Source: CAZMGV01 sp964621525 [NCBI: uncultured bacterium]
GTDB taxonomy: Bacteria; JAGRBM01
Direction: 5' to 3'
DNA: 64,000 nucleotides
NCBI GenBank assembly: GCA_964621525.1
Contig: CAZUMS010000016.1
Coordinates: forward strand, 1-64,000
The translations under genes were made by a program, and so were the position numbers. Positions 1 to 11,208 of the stretch are shown piece by piece. Positions within the stretch are counted from its first letter, which is position 1; every line of letters begins with the position of its first letter. The notes beneath the pieces were generated by a model, which made no database searches, had not been told where the DNA came from, and worked only from the letters and a program-made list of their open reading frames with translations.

Positions 1-94
1 TGGCGGAGAGTGAGGGATTCGAACCCTCGGTACGGCAATTAAACCGTACAACGGCTTAGCAAGCCGCCGCCTTCAACCACTCGGCCAACTCTCC
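1..94 (-). tRNA. tRNA-Ser (anticodon GCU)
   Basis: The reverse complement folds as a class II tRNA. It has a 7-bp acceptor stem GGAGAGT/ACTCTCC, discriminator G and an encoded CCA at the window edge. The anticodon loop is TTGCTAA (anticodon GCU, reading AGC/AGU). A long variable arm (TACGG/CCGTA) is typical of tRNA-Ser, and the T arm carries TTCGAAT. The gene is complete. It is transcribed leftward out of the window, and its promoter should lie within about 60 bp to the right. Confidence 0.97.
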
Positions 95-115
95 GGAGCG
101 GACGGTTCCGCGGTC

Positions 116-132
116 CCTGCGGGATCCGCAGG
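116..132. other. Short perfect hairpin between tRNA-Ser and a small ORF
   Basis: CCTGCGG-GAT-CCGCAGG is a perfect 7-bp stem with a 3-base loop. It sits 21 bp upstream of the tRNA-Ser 5' end on the minus strand and 16 bp upstream of the small ORF start on the plus strand. It has no T-tract, so it does not look like a terminator. It may be a binding site or a 5'-leader hairpin. Confidence 0.4.
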
Positions 133-148
133 AACGGATTTCTTAGTC

Positions 149-277
149 ATGGCCGCCCGGAAGGTCAATTGCGGGACCGGACCGGCCGTTCTGGACAAGG
201 AAGGCATCCGGCCGGCGGAGGGCATGACCCGGCGGCAGATGGAGACGGTGATCAACTTCTCCCTGCTCCCGTACTGA
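149..277 (+). CDS. Probable small protein, 42 residues, unknown function
   Basis: An ATG-to-TGA frame of 42 codons ends 21 bp before the bidirectional terminator at 299-328. The frame shows strong codon periodicity for this genome: by hand count GC is about 62% at position 1, 48% at position 2 and 90% at position 3. This is what real genes here show. A weak GGAACGGA ribosome site lies about 10 bases upstream of the ATG. The product is soluble and mixed-charge with a hydrophobic end (…NFSLLPY) and has no signal peptide. I do not recognise the family. Without this gene the rightward half of the terminator would have nothing to terminate. Confidence 0.45.
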   Translation: MAARKVNCGTGPAVLDKEGIRPAEGMTRRQMETVINFSLLPY

Positions 278-298
278 CCCGGCGGCCCCTGCACCACG

Positions 299-328
299 AA
301 AAACCCCGCCCTCACCGGCGGGGTTTTT
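299..328. terminator. Bidirectional intrinsic terminator
   Basis: The stem AAAAACCCCGCC / GGCGGGGTTTTT closes a 6-base loop. Rightward it runs into a long T-tract (to about 338); leftward it ends in TTTTT. It terminates leuS on the minus strand. On the plus strand the only candidate client is the 42-residue ORF. Confidence 0.85.
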
Positions 329-357
329 CTTTTTTTTTGGGGGGGGGCGCGGCGGTT

Positions 358-2835
<2,478 letters not shown>

Positions 2836-2942
2836 GGTTCGGGTTCCGGGCCTGCGCTGAAGGGCGCCTGCCCGGCTGTTGCGTCAGTCCGATAGGCGAG
2901 CCCCGCCCCCGGTGCAAGCACCGGGCGGGTGCACCGCCCGGG

Positions 2943-5264
2943 TCAGCGGGTGACGTTCACGCAGTCGGTGAGGCTCGCGTTGCCGGCCACGTCCAGCGCC
3001 CGGAAACAGAACGCGCTCGTGATGCCCAGCTCGATCGTTCCGCTGTAAGTCCATGCGGTCGAGCCGGGGACGTATCCCGAAACCGGGGCGAACGTGCCCG
3101 CGTCGATCTGGACCTCGATGGCGTTCGTGTCCGCCGCCGTGGTGCCGTCGATCACGAAGGCGCCGACGATCACGTTGAAGTCCGCGCCGCCGTTCGTCGT
3201 GATGACCGGGTCCGCGGGCGGCGTGATATCCACGGTGACGTCGAGGCTCTGGTTGTCCGTCAGCACCGTGTCGGTGGCCGAGAGGTTCAGGGTCGCCACG
3301 GTGTCGGCCGAGCCGGTCAGCGTGACCGAGACGGTCGTGCTGGCGGTCAGCGTGCCCGAGCAGTGGAGCGTGGTGTCGCAGGTTCCCGTGGACGGGGAAC
3401 CCAGCGTGGCGCCGGCGTCGTTCACGAGGGCGGCGTCCCAGGTCACGGTGGTTCCTTCGACCACATAGACGAAGAACGAGAGCACGCTCGTCGTCGCCGT
3501 CACGGGCGGCGTCGCCAGCGTCGTGTTGATGCCGGGCCGGGGGGCCGAGTGGGCGACGATCGTGACCGAATCTCCGTCGAGATCGGCCGTCACGAGGTCC
3601 GGCAGCGCGTCGGCGGTGAGGCTTCCCGAAGTTACCGCCACGGGGCCGTCGCCTGCCGCATAATCGAGGCGGGAGAGGAACTGGCCCGGCAGCGCCGGGT
3701 CCGTGAGCAGCAGCGACACCGAGTCGGAGCCCCGGTTGGCGACGAGGAGATCCGGGTACGTGTCGCCGTTGATGTCGGCGGCGGAAATGCCTGCGGGGTT
3801 GTCCTGCACCGTCTGGCCCTGCCGTGTCCGGAAGGTACCCATCGTGATGGGCGGCGAGTTCTGGAGCAGGATCGAGACCTGGTCGTCGGCCGGGTTCGTC
3901 GTGACGATATCGACGCGGCCGTCCTGGTCGAGATCGGTGAGCACCAGCCCCGTGGGGTCGTTGCCCGCCTGATAGTCGAACTTGGGCCGGAAGTGGCCGG
4001 GATCCGCCGGGATACCGTACTGGAACAGGATCGAAACGCGGTCGATACCGGTACTCGTCACGGCGAGATCCGGACGGGTGTCGGAGTTGATGAGGCCGAT
4101 CGCGATAGCCGACGGCGCGGAGCCGGTGCCGGTCTCGTAGTTCACGGCCGCGTCGAAGGTGCCCGCCGTCGTGACGTTCTGGAGCAGCACGCTCACGTTG
4201 CCGGAGAGCTGGTTCGCAACCGCGAGGTCCGGAAGGGTGTCGCCGTTCAGGTCGGCAACGGCCACGGAAACGGGCCCGTCGCCTGCCGCGTAGGTCACGG
4301 CCGCGGCGAACGTGCCCGCCGTCGTTGTCTGGAGAATCACGGCGACCGAATCATCGTCACGGTTGGCGACAATGAGGTCGGGACGGGTGTCGGCGTTCAC
4401 GTCGGCGATCGCAACGGCCATGGGCGCGGGGTTCGCATTCCCGCTCACCGGGATGGCGGTCCCCGCCAGCAGGGTGCCGGGGACGGCCGGATCCTGGAGC
4501 TGCACGAAGACGTCGTGCGAGAGGCTCCGCACGGTCACGAGATCCTGGAAGGTGTCGTTGTTCAGGTCGGCCACCCGGACGTCCACCGGGCCGGTGGTGG
4601 CGGTCACGGTAGTGGCCGGGGCTTCGTAACCCAGCACCGCCACGACCACCGTATCGGGCGTCGGGTCGGCGAGCCCCTGATTGTCGGTGCAGGTGTAGGT
4701 GACGGTGAAACGGCCGGGGCTCGGGAACCGGATTTCGCCCGGCTCCTCAAGGGTGCTTGCCGGGGCGGCGCCGCCGAAATCCCAGGCGTGGGTCCGGAGC
4801 GCGGCGACCGGGTTGTCGTCCGTGCAGCTGCTGGCGAATTCGACGGTGTCGCCGGCCGCAATGGTCACGCTCGGCGGGAGGGCGATCTCGCCGGCCGGCG
4901 GCAGGTTGCCGGTGCTGGCGACCGTCACGGTGGCCGTTCCCTGACCGGCGCGGTTCGAGCAGGTCAGCGTGTAGGTCGTGTCGGCCGAGATCGTCACGAA
5001 CTTGGCTTCGCCGTTCAGGACGACGCCGACGCTGTTGTCGATGGTGCAGCTCGGCGGCGGGTTCATGTCGTTCAGGTAGCGCCACGACCACTGGACGGCG
5101 GTCGGGATGCCGGGGTTCAGGGGCGACGGGGTGGCCCGGAAGTCGAAAATGCGGGGAGCCGCAATCGAGCGGTCCAGCGTATCCACATTGTCCTCGCCGC
5201 AGGCGGTTACAACCATCACGACGGCCAGGGCCACAACGGCCCGGCGGAACTGAGCGAAATTCAC
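2943..5264 (-). CDS. FG-GAP/VCBS seven-repeat lipoprotein with PKD/Ig-like domains
   Basis: Predicted exported lipoprotein of 773 residues. I chose the GTG at 5264 because AGGGGGAG sits 7 bases upstream and the result begins with a clean lipoprotein signal (hydrophobic stretch, then VTAC, Cys22). An upstream in-frame start at 5387 would bury this signal. Domains in order: an Ig-like region, a PKD-like domain (…HAWDFGG…), seven FG-GAP-type repeats with DxNxDxxPDL calcium loops (for example ADLNNDTFQDLV, ADVNADTRPDLI, ADLNGDTLPDLA), then Ig-like C-terminal domains. Seven repeats would close an integrin-alpha-like propeller. Likely a surface protein binding other proteins or polysaccharide; the partner is unknown. 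Confidence 0.8.
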   Translation of the reverse strand: MNFAQFRRAVVALAVVMVVTACGEDNVDTLDRSIAAPRIFDFRATPSPLNPGIPTAVQWSWRYLNDMNPPPSCTIDNSVGVVLNGEAKFVTISADTTYTLTCSNRAGQGTATVTVASTGNLPPAGEIALPPSVTIAAGDTVEFASSCTDDNPVAALRTHAWDFGGAAPASTLEEPGEIRFPSPGRFTVTYTCTDNQGLADPTPDTVVVAVLGYEAPATTVTATTGPVDVRVADLNNDTFQDLVTVRSLSHDVFVQLQDPAVPGTLLAGTAIPVSGNANPAPMAVAIADVNADTRPDLIVANRDDDSVAVILQTTTAGTFAAAVTYAAGDGPVSVAVADLNGDTLPDLAVANQLSGNVSVLLQNVTTAGTFDAAVNYETGTGSAPSAIAIGLINSDTRPDLAVTSTGIDRVSILFQYGIPADPGHFRPKFDYQAGNDPTGLVLTDLDQDGRVDIVTTNPADDQVSILLQNSPPITMGTFRTRQGQTVQDNPAGISAADINGDTYPDLLVANRGSDSVSLLLTDPALPGQFLSRLDYAAGDGPVAVTSGSLTADALPDLVTADLDGDSVTIVAHSAPRPGINTTLATPPVTATTSVLSFFVYVVEGTTVTWDAALVNDAGATLGSPSTGTCDTTLHCSGTLTASTTVSVTLTGSADTVATLNLSATDTVLTDNQSLDVTVDITPPADPVITTNGGADFNVIVGAFVIDGTTAADTNAIEVQIDAGTFAPVSGYVPGSTAWTYSGTIELGITSAFCFRALDVAGNASLTDCVNVTR

Positions 5265-5393
5265 GTTTTGACTCCCCCTGCGGACTATCCCCAAAAACAT
5301 CCGCGGTGCTCTTTCAGAGCAGAGTTTCTGGGCCGACAGACTGCCCTGAACCCGCGCCTCATTCAACCCGTCAGCCCAGACTTTCACACGGCC

Positions 5394-6275
5394 TTACGAA
5401 AACCGCCGTAACCAGTCAACCATGGCCTTCTGCCCGTGTCTCCGGCCGGTTTCGTAGTCCGCTTCAAGATGTTCCCTTTTCTGGGTGGTCCGGCCGGTCC
5501 TGAGGGCCGTTTCGGGCGCAATTTCAACGATTTCACAACCTTCCGGCGGGTTCCGGATGAACTCCACCGCCCGGCGATAGACCTCCGCCTGCCGCCGGAT
5601 GGCCGCTGCCAGCGCCGGGTACCGGGCGAGGGCCCGCTCCCCGACCCAGCTTTCCAGGCCCGGCGACTTCACGTAACTCCCCGGCCGGGTCCTCACCACC
5701 AGAATCCGGCGGGCCCCCCGGCGCCAGGCTTCCTCCACCGCGATGGGGTCGGCGACGCCCCCGTCCACGACCTGCTCCGACCCCACGGAAACCGGTCCCC
5801 GGTAGAGAACCGGTACGGCGCTGGACCCCTTGAGGGCTGCGTTGAGCTCTTCGGCCTGGGGGCGGAAATAGACGGGTGTTCCGGTACCGGCGCCCGTCGC
5901 CGCCACCACGAGTTCGACGCCGGGCCGGGACACGGCGGCGGCCACGTCCAGCCGGTCTTCCCGGTCCAGCGTGTCCCAGAGCCAGTCGAGTTCCATGAGG
6001 TGCCCGCCCCGGAGGTAGCGCCACACGCTGATGAATTCCGGGCGGCTCATCTGGTTCGTGAACACCCTCCGGTTCCGGCCGGTCTGTCCGGCAAGATGCG
6101 AGGCGAGCGTGCACGCTCCGGCGGAGGTGCCGATGGCGAGGTCGAACGGCTGAAACCCGGCATCGGCAAAAGCATCCAGCACTCCGGCGGTAAAAATCCC
6201 CCGCATGCCGCCACCTTCGGTCACGATGGCCGTTCTGCCCTGTGAGGCCTTGCCGGTGTGTCTCAGATCACTCAT
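5394..6275 (-). CDS. Patatin-like phospholipase (RssA/YjjU type)
   Basis: Predicted lipid acyl hydrolase with a Ser-Asp dyad. The oxyanion loop GGGMRG is at residues 21-26, the nucleophile elbow GTSAG at 49-53 (Ser51), and the catalytic DGG at 171-173 (Asp171). The 293-residue length fits bacterial patatins of the YjjU group. There is no signal peptide, so it probably acts on the inner face of the membrane. It lies 129 bp upstream of the FG-GAP gene on the same strand and is divergent from the TPR gene. The physiological substrate is unknown. Confidence 0.9.
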   Translation of the reverse strand: MSDLRHTGKASQGRTAIVTEGGGMRGIFTAGVLDAFADAGFQPFDLAIGTSAGACTLASHLAGQTGRNRRVFTNQMSRPEFISVWRYLRGGHLMELDWLWDTLDREDRLDVAAAVSRPGVELVVAATGAGTGTPVYFRPQAEELNAALKGSSAVPVLYRGPVSVGSEQVVDGGVADPIAVEEAWRRGARRILVVRTRPGSYVKSPGLESWVGERALARYPALAAAIRRQAEVYRRAVEFIRNPPEGCEIVEIAPETALRTGRTTQKREHLEADYETGRRHGQKAMVDWLRRFS

Positions 6276-6342
6276 CCGTCAGCGGTTCGGGCACAAAATG
6301 GTGATGCCCGAAAGGTCACACGATAGACCGGAAAGATTAACA

Positions 6343-7557
6343 ATGCTCAAGTTGTCCTCATTCGCGGAAAACCGCCAGAATTATTTCATGCTGCTTCCGG
6401 CACTCATCCTCGCCCTGCAGATTCCTGCGGCTGACGCCGCCGTCACCCCGGCGCCGCCGTCCATGACCGCCATGGATCCCGCAGCTGCGGGCAACGCACC
6501 GGCAGTCCCATCGCCGCCAGAGCTCGCGGAGACGCCGCCCGCTCCCGCGGCCAGCAGTCCCTTCTATTCGCCGGAGGCTTATCCCGAGCTCATCGCCGGG
6601 CGCGATCTCATCCTGAACCGCCAGTACGACGAGGCCCGGGCCCGGTTCCGGGCTTACGGGCGGGAACACCCGAAAGACGTCACGGGCCCTGTCGGCGTGT
6701 GCATCGCCCTCACCGCCCAGTATCTCGAGAGCAAGTCCGACGACCTGCTGGCCGACCTCCGCCAGTCGGTGAAGGAAGCAAAGTCCCGGTTCGATGGCCC
6801 GGCTCCCGAAGGGAAACGGCGCGCCGGCTGGCACTTCCTCCGGGCGGTCGTTTACGGCAACGAGGCGCTGCTCGAGTTCTGGGACGACAGCCATTTCGCC
6901 GCCTACCGGCGGGCCCAGGACGCCCTCTCGGAACTGGATTCCGCCAAGGATGTGGCACCGGAGTTCGCCGACCCCGAACTGGGCTTCGGGCTCTACCAGT
7001 ACGTCCTCAGCGACAAGCTGGGAAAGATCCTCTTCTTCCTGCCGGACAACCGGAAAAAGGGCATAAAGAAGCTCGAGGAAGCCGCAGACGCCGGACAGTT
7101 CGCCGGACCCATCGCGGAGATCTCGCTCATGTGGATTTACCGCAAGGAGCGGCGCACGGACGAGGCGGACCGGACGGGCGAATCGATCGAGCGCCGGTAC
7201 CCCAAAAACATCATCGCCATGATACTCCGGGCTCAGACCCAGTCCGACCGGGGCCGCCACGACGAGGCCGCCCGGATCTTCACCCGCATGGCGTCCGCAG
7301 CGCCCGATTTCCCCAAGTCCTGGTTCTACCGGGGCGAGCAGTATTTCGAGATGGAGGATTACACGAGCGCCCGCGAGGATCTCGAACGCTACCTCGCCGC
7401 TTCGCCGGTGGACCGGAAGAAGATCGCCGAAGCCCATGTCATGCTGGGCCGGATCAGCGAACTGACCGGCGACGAAACGGCCGCCGACCTACATTACCGG
7501 ACGGCGCTCGTGAGCGACCCGAAGAACCCCCGCGCGAAGCGGGGGCTCGGCCGCTAG
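6343..7557 (+). CDS. Exported tetratricopeptide-repeat protein
   Basis: 404 residues. I chose the ATG at 6343, which follows a GGAAAG ribosome site and gives a signal peptide (MLKLSSF…MLLPALILALQIPAADA). An upstream in-frame start would overlap the patatin gene. After a Pro/Ala-rich linker the protein is helical with TPR-like units (ARDLILNRQYDEARARFRAYG-like at about residues 86-110, and ARIFTRMASAAPDFPKSWF plus DYTSAREDLERYL near the C-terminus). The stop codon overlaps that of the convergent DapA-like gene in a shared CTAG. Probably a periplasmic scaffold; the partner is unknown. Confidence 0.8.
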   Translation: MLKLSSFAENRQNYFMLLPALILALQIPAADAAVTPAPPSMTAMDPAAAGNAPAVPSPPELAETPPAPAASSPFYSPEAYPELIAGRDLILNRQYDEARARFRAYGREHPKDVTGPVGVCIALTAQYLESKSDDLLADLRQSVKEAKSRFDGPAPEGKRRAGWHFLRAVVYGNEALLEFWDDSHFAAYRRAQDALSELDSAKDVAPEFADPELGFGLYQYVLSDKLGKILFFLPDNRKKGIKKLEEAADAGQFAGPIAEISLMWIYRKERRTDEADRTGESIERRYPKNIIAMILRAQTQSDRGRHDEAARIFTRMASAAPDFPKSWFYRGEQYFEMEDYTSAREDLERYLAASPVDRKKIAEAHVMLGRISELTGDETAADLHYRTALVSDPKNPRAKRGLGR

Positions 7558-8453
7558 ATCATTCCCGCCTTTTTCAGGATCTCGTCGAGCTGCCGCTCCT
7601 GGTCCGGCGTCGCCGGAACCATCGGGAGCCGGTGCTCGTTCGTGGCGAGCAGCCCCATCCGCTTCATCATGTATTTCATGGGAATCGGATTCGTGTCGAG
7701 GAAGACCGCCTTGTTCAGCTCGAACAGGTCGTAGTGGAGCTTCTTCGCCCCTTCGAGATCGCCCGCGAACACCCGGTTGCAGATCTCGGCCACTTTCCGG
7801 GGGGCGATGTTGCCCACCGCGTTCATGAGGCCCGAGGCGCCGACGGCCATCATCGGGAACGAGAGACTTTCGAGTCCCACAAACACGCGGAACTCCGGCC
7901 CCAGTTTCACGAGCAGTTCCGAGACGAACTCGAGATCGTTCACCGCGTGCTTGATGCCGACGAGGTGCGGAAGCTGTGCGGCGATCTTCGCCACCGTCTC
8001 CACGGTGACGTTCACCACGGCGCGGCCGGGAATGTGATAGATCATGAGCGGCAGCTTCGTCTCGCGCCCCAGGGCGAGGTAATACTCGACCAGCCCCCGC
8101 TGCGGCGGCTTGATGTAATACGGCGTGACGATCAGCAGGGCGTCGGCCCCGAGCCGTTCCGCCTCGCGGGTCAGCTCGAGCGTCGCGGCGTAGGACTCGC
8201 AGCCCGTGGCGGCGACGACCGGCACCCGTTTTTTCGCCTGCCTGACCGCCGCTTCCAGCAGCTTCGCCCGCTCCGCCACCGTGAGCGTGCTGGGCTCGCC
8301 GGTGGTGCCGGTCACGAGGATGCCGTGGGTGCCGTTCGAGATCTGGTACTCCACCAGTTCGGCGTATTTCGCGTAGTCCACCTCGCCGCCCCGGAACGGG
8401 GTCACGACCGGCGGGTAGCTGCCCTTCAGAAAGCCCTTGTCCAGCGGAATCAT
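7554..8453 (-). CDS. DapA/NAL-superfamily class I aldolase (4-hydroxy-tetrahydrodipicolinate synthase-like)
   Basis: A (βα)8 Schiff-base lyase family member of 299 residues. The Schiff-base lysine is Lys168 (VGIKHA), the proton-relay tyrosine Tyr139 (MIYHIPGR), and the GTTGE loop is at 49-53. Arg144 matches the carboxylate-binding Arg of DapA. It is the last gene of the MarR-headed operon and starts on the stop of the cupin gene (TGATG overlap). Because its neighbours are a ring-cleavage-type dioxygenase, a CMD protein and an ornithine-cyclodeaminase homologue, it may be a catabolic aldolase/hydratase (compare hydratase-aldolases of aromatic pathways) rather than the lysine-pathway enzyme. 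Family sure; substrate open. Confidence 0.85.
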   Translation of the reverse strand: MIPLDKGFLKGSYPPVVTPFRGGEVDYAKYAELVEYQISNGTHGILVTGTTGEPSTLTVAERAKLLEAAVRQAKKRVPVVAATGCESYAATLELTREAERLGADALLIVTPYYIKPPQRGLVEYYLALGRETKLPLMIYHIPGRAVVNVTVETVAKIAAQLPHLVGIKHAVNDLEFVSELLVKLGPEFRVFVGLESLSFPMMAVGASGLMNAVGNIAPRKVAEICNRVFAGDLEGAKKLHYDLFELNKAVFLDTNPIPMKYMMKRMGLLATNEHRLPMVPATPDQERQLDEILKKAGMI

Positions 8454-9550
8454 CAGCTCACCTTCGTACGGTTGGTTTCAAAACCTCTGGACGATCCGAG
8501 CATCGAGTACGGACGGCCGAGATCCTCCTGCCACATGAGCGAATCCATGGCGAGGTTCAGCGGACTGTCCTGGATCGTCAGTTCGTAGACCGGTTCGTCG
8601 TGGGAGGCGTGATTGTGCACGGCCCAGCCGGGGGCGGTGAGCATCAGATCGCCGGCCTTCCACTGGTACCGGCGGCCGTCCACCTGGCTGTGGCCCGTGC
8701 CGCCGAAAAAGTAGTTGATCGCCGACGAGGAGTGCCGGTGCGGCCGGTCGACGATCTTCGGCGGCCGGATCGTGATCGTGGCGAAGAAATTGGGTGCGGT
8801 GCCGTTAAAGCGGCCCGTGGAGGGGTGGTACAGCAGGTAAAGCCGCCGCCCCTTGTAGTCCGGCCCGAGCGCCGCGAGCTTGTCCAGCTCGGCCTTCACC
8901 TGTTTCCAGGGCCAGTGAAGGACGGGCCACTCGACGACGTCCGGGTTCACCAGCTTCTCGTAGGGCATGAGATACGCCCCGTCTTCGGTCAGCCGGAACG
9001 TCCCGTAGGGGTTCACGTCGGCGTGGCCGTGACCGGCGCTCCGGGTCTCGTCCCAGTTCTTGGGGCCGAGCGGATCCTCGTCCACCACATGGATGTTCAG
9101 CTTTTCGAGCAGCGCCGCGTTCGAGTAGCAGAGCCGCACCTGGATGGCGTCCGTATCGTTGAAGTGCGAGTAGACCGCGTTCGACGGCGTGTTCCACACG
9201 TCGTAATGCCCGAACACGACCGTTTTGCCGCCGATCTCCGACCGCCCGCCGCCCCGGATGCAGAAATTCACCTGCGAGGAATTATGGCGGATCGGCTTCG
9301 TCGATTCGCCGGGAAGCAGCACGTTCAGCGTCACCTGCGTGCCGGGGGCGAGGCCGTTCCCCGTGCCCGTGTCGGGGTGCGAGATGACCGACTGGCGGCG
9401 GCCGTTCGCCGGTCTTGGCAGCGCGGCCAGCCGCGCCGCCTCCGCCTCGATATCTTCCTTCGGAATCAGCAGCGGGCGCATCAGCTCGAGCGCCGGAGCC
9501 GGCTGGCCGGTCCGGTCGATAAAGACCGCTTTCGGATTGTCCGTCACCAT
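8453..9550 (-). CDS. Double-cupin protein, gentisate 1,2-dioxygenase-like
   Basis: 365 residues with two cupin barrels, the layout of gentisate/salicylate dioxygenases (Fe(II) ring cleavage). The C-terminal barrel keeps the metal set: PHRHSSSAINYFF supplies His-x-His and APGWAVHNH the later His. The N-terminal barrel has only scattered His (PIRHNSSQVNFCIRGGG). In characterised gentisate dioxygenases iron sits in the N-terminal barrel, so this is a divergent branch with the active metal site possibly in the C-terminal domain. It lies in the operon between the ornithine-cyclodeaminase homologue (27 bp) and the DapA-like aldolase (overlapping). A role in aromatic-ring or related cleavage is likely; the substrate is unknown. 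Confidence 0.75.
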   Translation of the reverse strand: MVTDNPKAVFIDRTGQPAPALELMRPLLIPKEDIEAEAARLAALPRPANGRRQSVISHPDTGTGNGLAPGTQVTLNVLLPGESTKPIRHNSSQVNFCIRGGGRSEIGGKTVVFGHYDVWNTPSNAVYSHFNDTDAIQVRLCYSNAALLEKLNIHVVDEDPLGPKNWDETRSAGHGHADVNPYGTFRLTEDGAYLMPYEKLVNPDVVEWPVLHWPWKQVKAELDKLAALGPDYKGRRLYLLYHPSTGRFNGTAPNFFATITIRPPKIVDRPHRHSSSAINYFFGGTGHSQVDGRRYQWKAGDLMLTAPGWAVHNHASHDEPVYELTIQDSPLNLAMDSLMWQEDLGRPYSMLGSSRGFETNRTKVS

Positions 9551-9577
9551 AAAAGGGTTACTCCTTTGGCCGCCGGT

Positions 9578-10570
9578 TCAGGCGAACCGGATCCCGGCCC
9601 GCTCCGGCATCGGCAGCTCGCGGCCGAGGCCTTTTTCGCGGGCCGCCTTGAGAATTTCGATTCCCACCGAGAGGTCGGAGATCCCGACGCCCATGGCCTT
9701 GAACACCGTGAGGTCGTCGGAGGGCGTCCGGCCCCGGCCGCCCGCGACCACCGAGGCGAGCGTCTCGACCCCGTTCCAGCCGGAGGGGTTCTCCCCCAGG
9801 TGGTCCCGGAACTCCCGCGAGAGCTTTCTCACCTGCTCGACGCTGTCGGCGACAAGACGGCCGGCTCTGGGGAAAAGATCCTGATGAAACTCGGCACGTT
9901 CGGGAGTAATCGCCCCGACGGCGTTCACATGCGCGCCCCGCGCCAGCATCGAGGCGCCCAGGAACGGCTCCGTCGCCCGCGTGACGAGCGTGACGATCGG
10001 GGCGTCTTTCACGCAGTCCGCAACCGTGGAAGCCCCGGCGACTTCGACCGCCGGGAACCGGTCACGGAGATTCGCGGCGAACGCGGCGCATTTCGCCGGG
10101 TCCCGGCTGAACACACGGACCCGCCGGAGCTTTCGCACGGCCGCCACCGCGCCCACCTGCGCCATCGCCTGCTTGCCCGCGCCGACGAGGGCGAGTTCGT
10201 CCGCACCCTCCGCCGCGAGCCACTTCGTCGCGACGCCCGAGATTCCGCCCGTACGGAGCTGGCCGAGGGCGAACGCCTCGACAATGGCAAGGAGCGCACC
10301 CGTACCGGCGCTGAACATTACCAGGAGCGGCATCGCTCCGCCCGGCGTGTGGGCCCAGGTCTTGGTGCCCACGACCCCTCCGTCCGGACCCGTCTCGAAG
10401 GCCGCTCCGATGGCATGCAGGTTTCCGTGACCGCCGAACTCCACATGGGTCTTCACCATGTTCCGGGCGCCGCCGGAGGCCTCGGCCCTGAGACCCGCTT
10501 CGAGGGCGCGGATCGCGTCCGGCATGGCCATGACGGAGGACACTTCCCGTTCGGTGATCCAGAGCGGCAC
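9578..10570 (-). CDS. Ornithine cyclodeaminase/mu-crystallin family NAD(P)-binding enzyme
   Basis: 330 residues. The Rossmann motif is GAGKQA within ELALVGAGKQAMAQV, and the family region …RTGGISGVATKWLA… is present. The start is GTG at 10570, overlapping the TAG stop of the CMD gene by one base (TAGTG), so translation is probably coupled. The family includes ornithine cyclodeaminase, ketimine reductases and imino/amino acid dehydrogenases. Sequence alone does not say which, and the operon context (dioxygenase, aldolase) suggests an imine or amino-group step in a catabolic pathway. Confidence 0.8.
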   Translation of the reverse strand: MPLWITEREVSSVMAMPDAIRALEAGLRAEASGGARNMVKTHVEFGGHGNLHAIGAAFETGPDGGVVGTKTWAHTPGGAMPLLVMFSAGTGALLAIVEAFALGQLRTGGISGVATKWLAAEGADELALVGAGKQAMAQVGAVAAVRKLRRVRVFSRDPAKCAAFAANLRDRFPAVEVAGASTVADCVKDAPIVTLVTRATEPFLGASMLARGAHVNAVGAITPERAEFHQDLFPRAGRLVADSVEQVRKLSREFRDHLGENPSGWNGVETLASVVAGGRGRTPSDDLTVFKAMGVGISDLSVGIEILKAAREKGLGRELPMPERAGIRFA

Positions 10571-11127
10571 TACCCGTTCCCTCCGTCCGTGAAGATGCTG
10601 CCCACCGGCGGAGCGAGCTCGAGGGAGTTCACGAAAATGGCGTGGGTGAGGTAGCGGCCGGCGAGCAGCAGCACGGCGGTGGCCTGACCGGGCCCCACGG
10701 CCTCCACGACCGCCTCGAACTCCGGCGCACAGCCCAGCCCTTTCGTTTCGATCGCCTTGAGCGTGAACCGCTGGACCGCCGTTTCGGCCGGCGTCATGTG
10801 CCGTCCCGGCATCTTCAGGGACATGACTTCCAGGATCCAGTCGCGGGAGTAGCCGAGCTTTTCGGAGAGGCGTTCGTGCTGGTGACGCTCGTAGGGATTT
10901 TTCGCGGCGGTCGAGACGGTGAGCGCGACGGTTTCGGTGAGCCGGTCGGGCAGCGCTTCCTTCAGGGCGTCGGTGAGTTCCATGAACGCCGCGAGCACGC
11001 GGGGCTGGTTCGCCGCCACCTTGAAGAACTCGCCCAGGTAGCCGAGCCGCTTCACGCGCGGCTCCAGCCGCCGGACGAGATCCTCCGGCATGTCGGCCTG
11101 TTCCAGTCGTCTGATCTTCCGGCTCAT
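10570..11127 (-). CDS. Carboxymuconolactone decarboxylase (CMD)-fold protein lacking the AhpD cysteines
   Basis: 185 residues, all-helical CMD fold. The region equivalent to the AhpD CxxC reads NPYERHQHERLSEKLGY: the Tyr-Glu and His positions of CMD proteins are kept, but there is no Cys pair, so a peroxidase role is unlikely. It follows marR by 81 bp and is coupled to the next gene (one-base overlap). Probably a lyase/isomerase or hydration step of the operon's pathway; the substrate is not deducible. Confidence 0.75.
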   Translation of the reverse strand: MSRKIRRLEQADMPEDLVRRLEPRVKRLGYLGEFFKVAANQPRVLAAFMELTDALKEALPDRLTETVALTVSTAAKNPYERHQHERLSEKLGYSRDWILEVMSLKMPGRHMTPAETAVQRFTLKAIETKGLGCAPEFEAVVEAVGPGQATAVLLLAGRYLTHAIFVNSLELAPPVGSIFTDGGNG

Positions 11128-11208
11128 CGAAATCCCATATCCGCCACGGGCCCGGAGCCTAACGGTTCCGGCGGCGGGGTCAACGCCGGGTTTCAGGGAG
11201 CCGTGAAA

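Noticed and set aside
3363-5411. Plus-strand frame of 682 codons opposite the FG-GAP gene
   Set aside because: The sense strand shows signal peptide and calcium loops; the opposite frame is an Arg/Gly-rich mirror.
7554-8453. Naming the aldolase dapA for lysine synthesis
   Set aside because: Key residues fit the superfamily, but the catabolic operon and regulator argue against a housekeeping dapA; left as family level.
10570-11127. AhpD-type alkylhydroperoxidase
   Set aside because: The required Cys pair is missing in this protein and in the second CMD protein (20675-21208).
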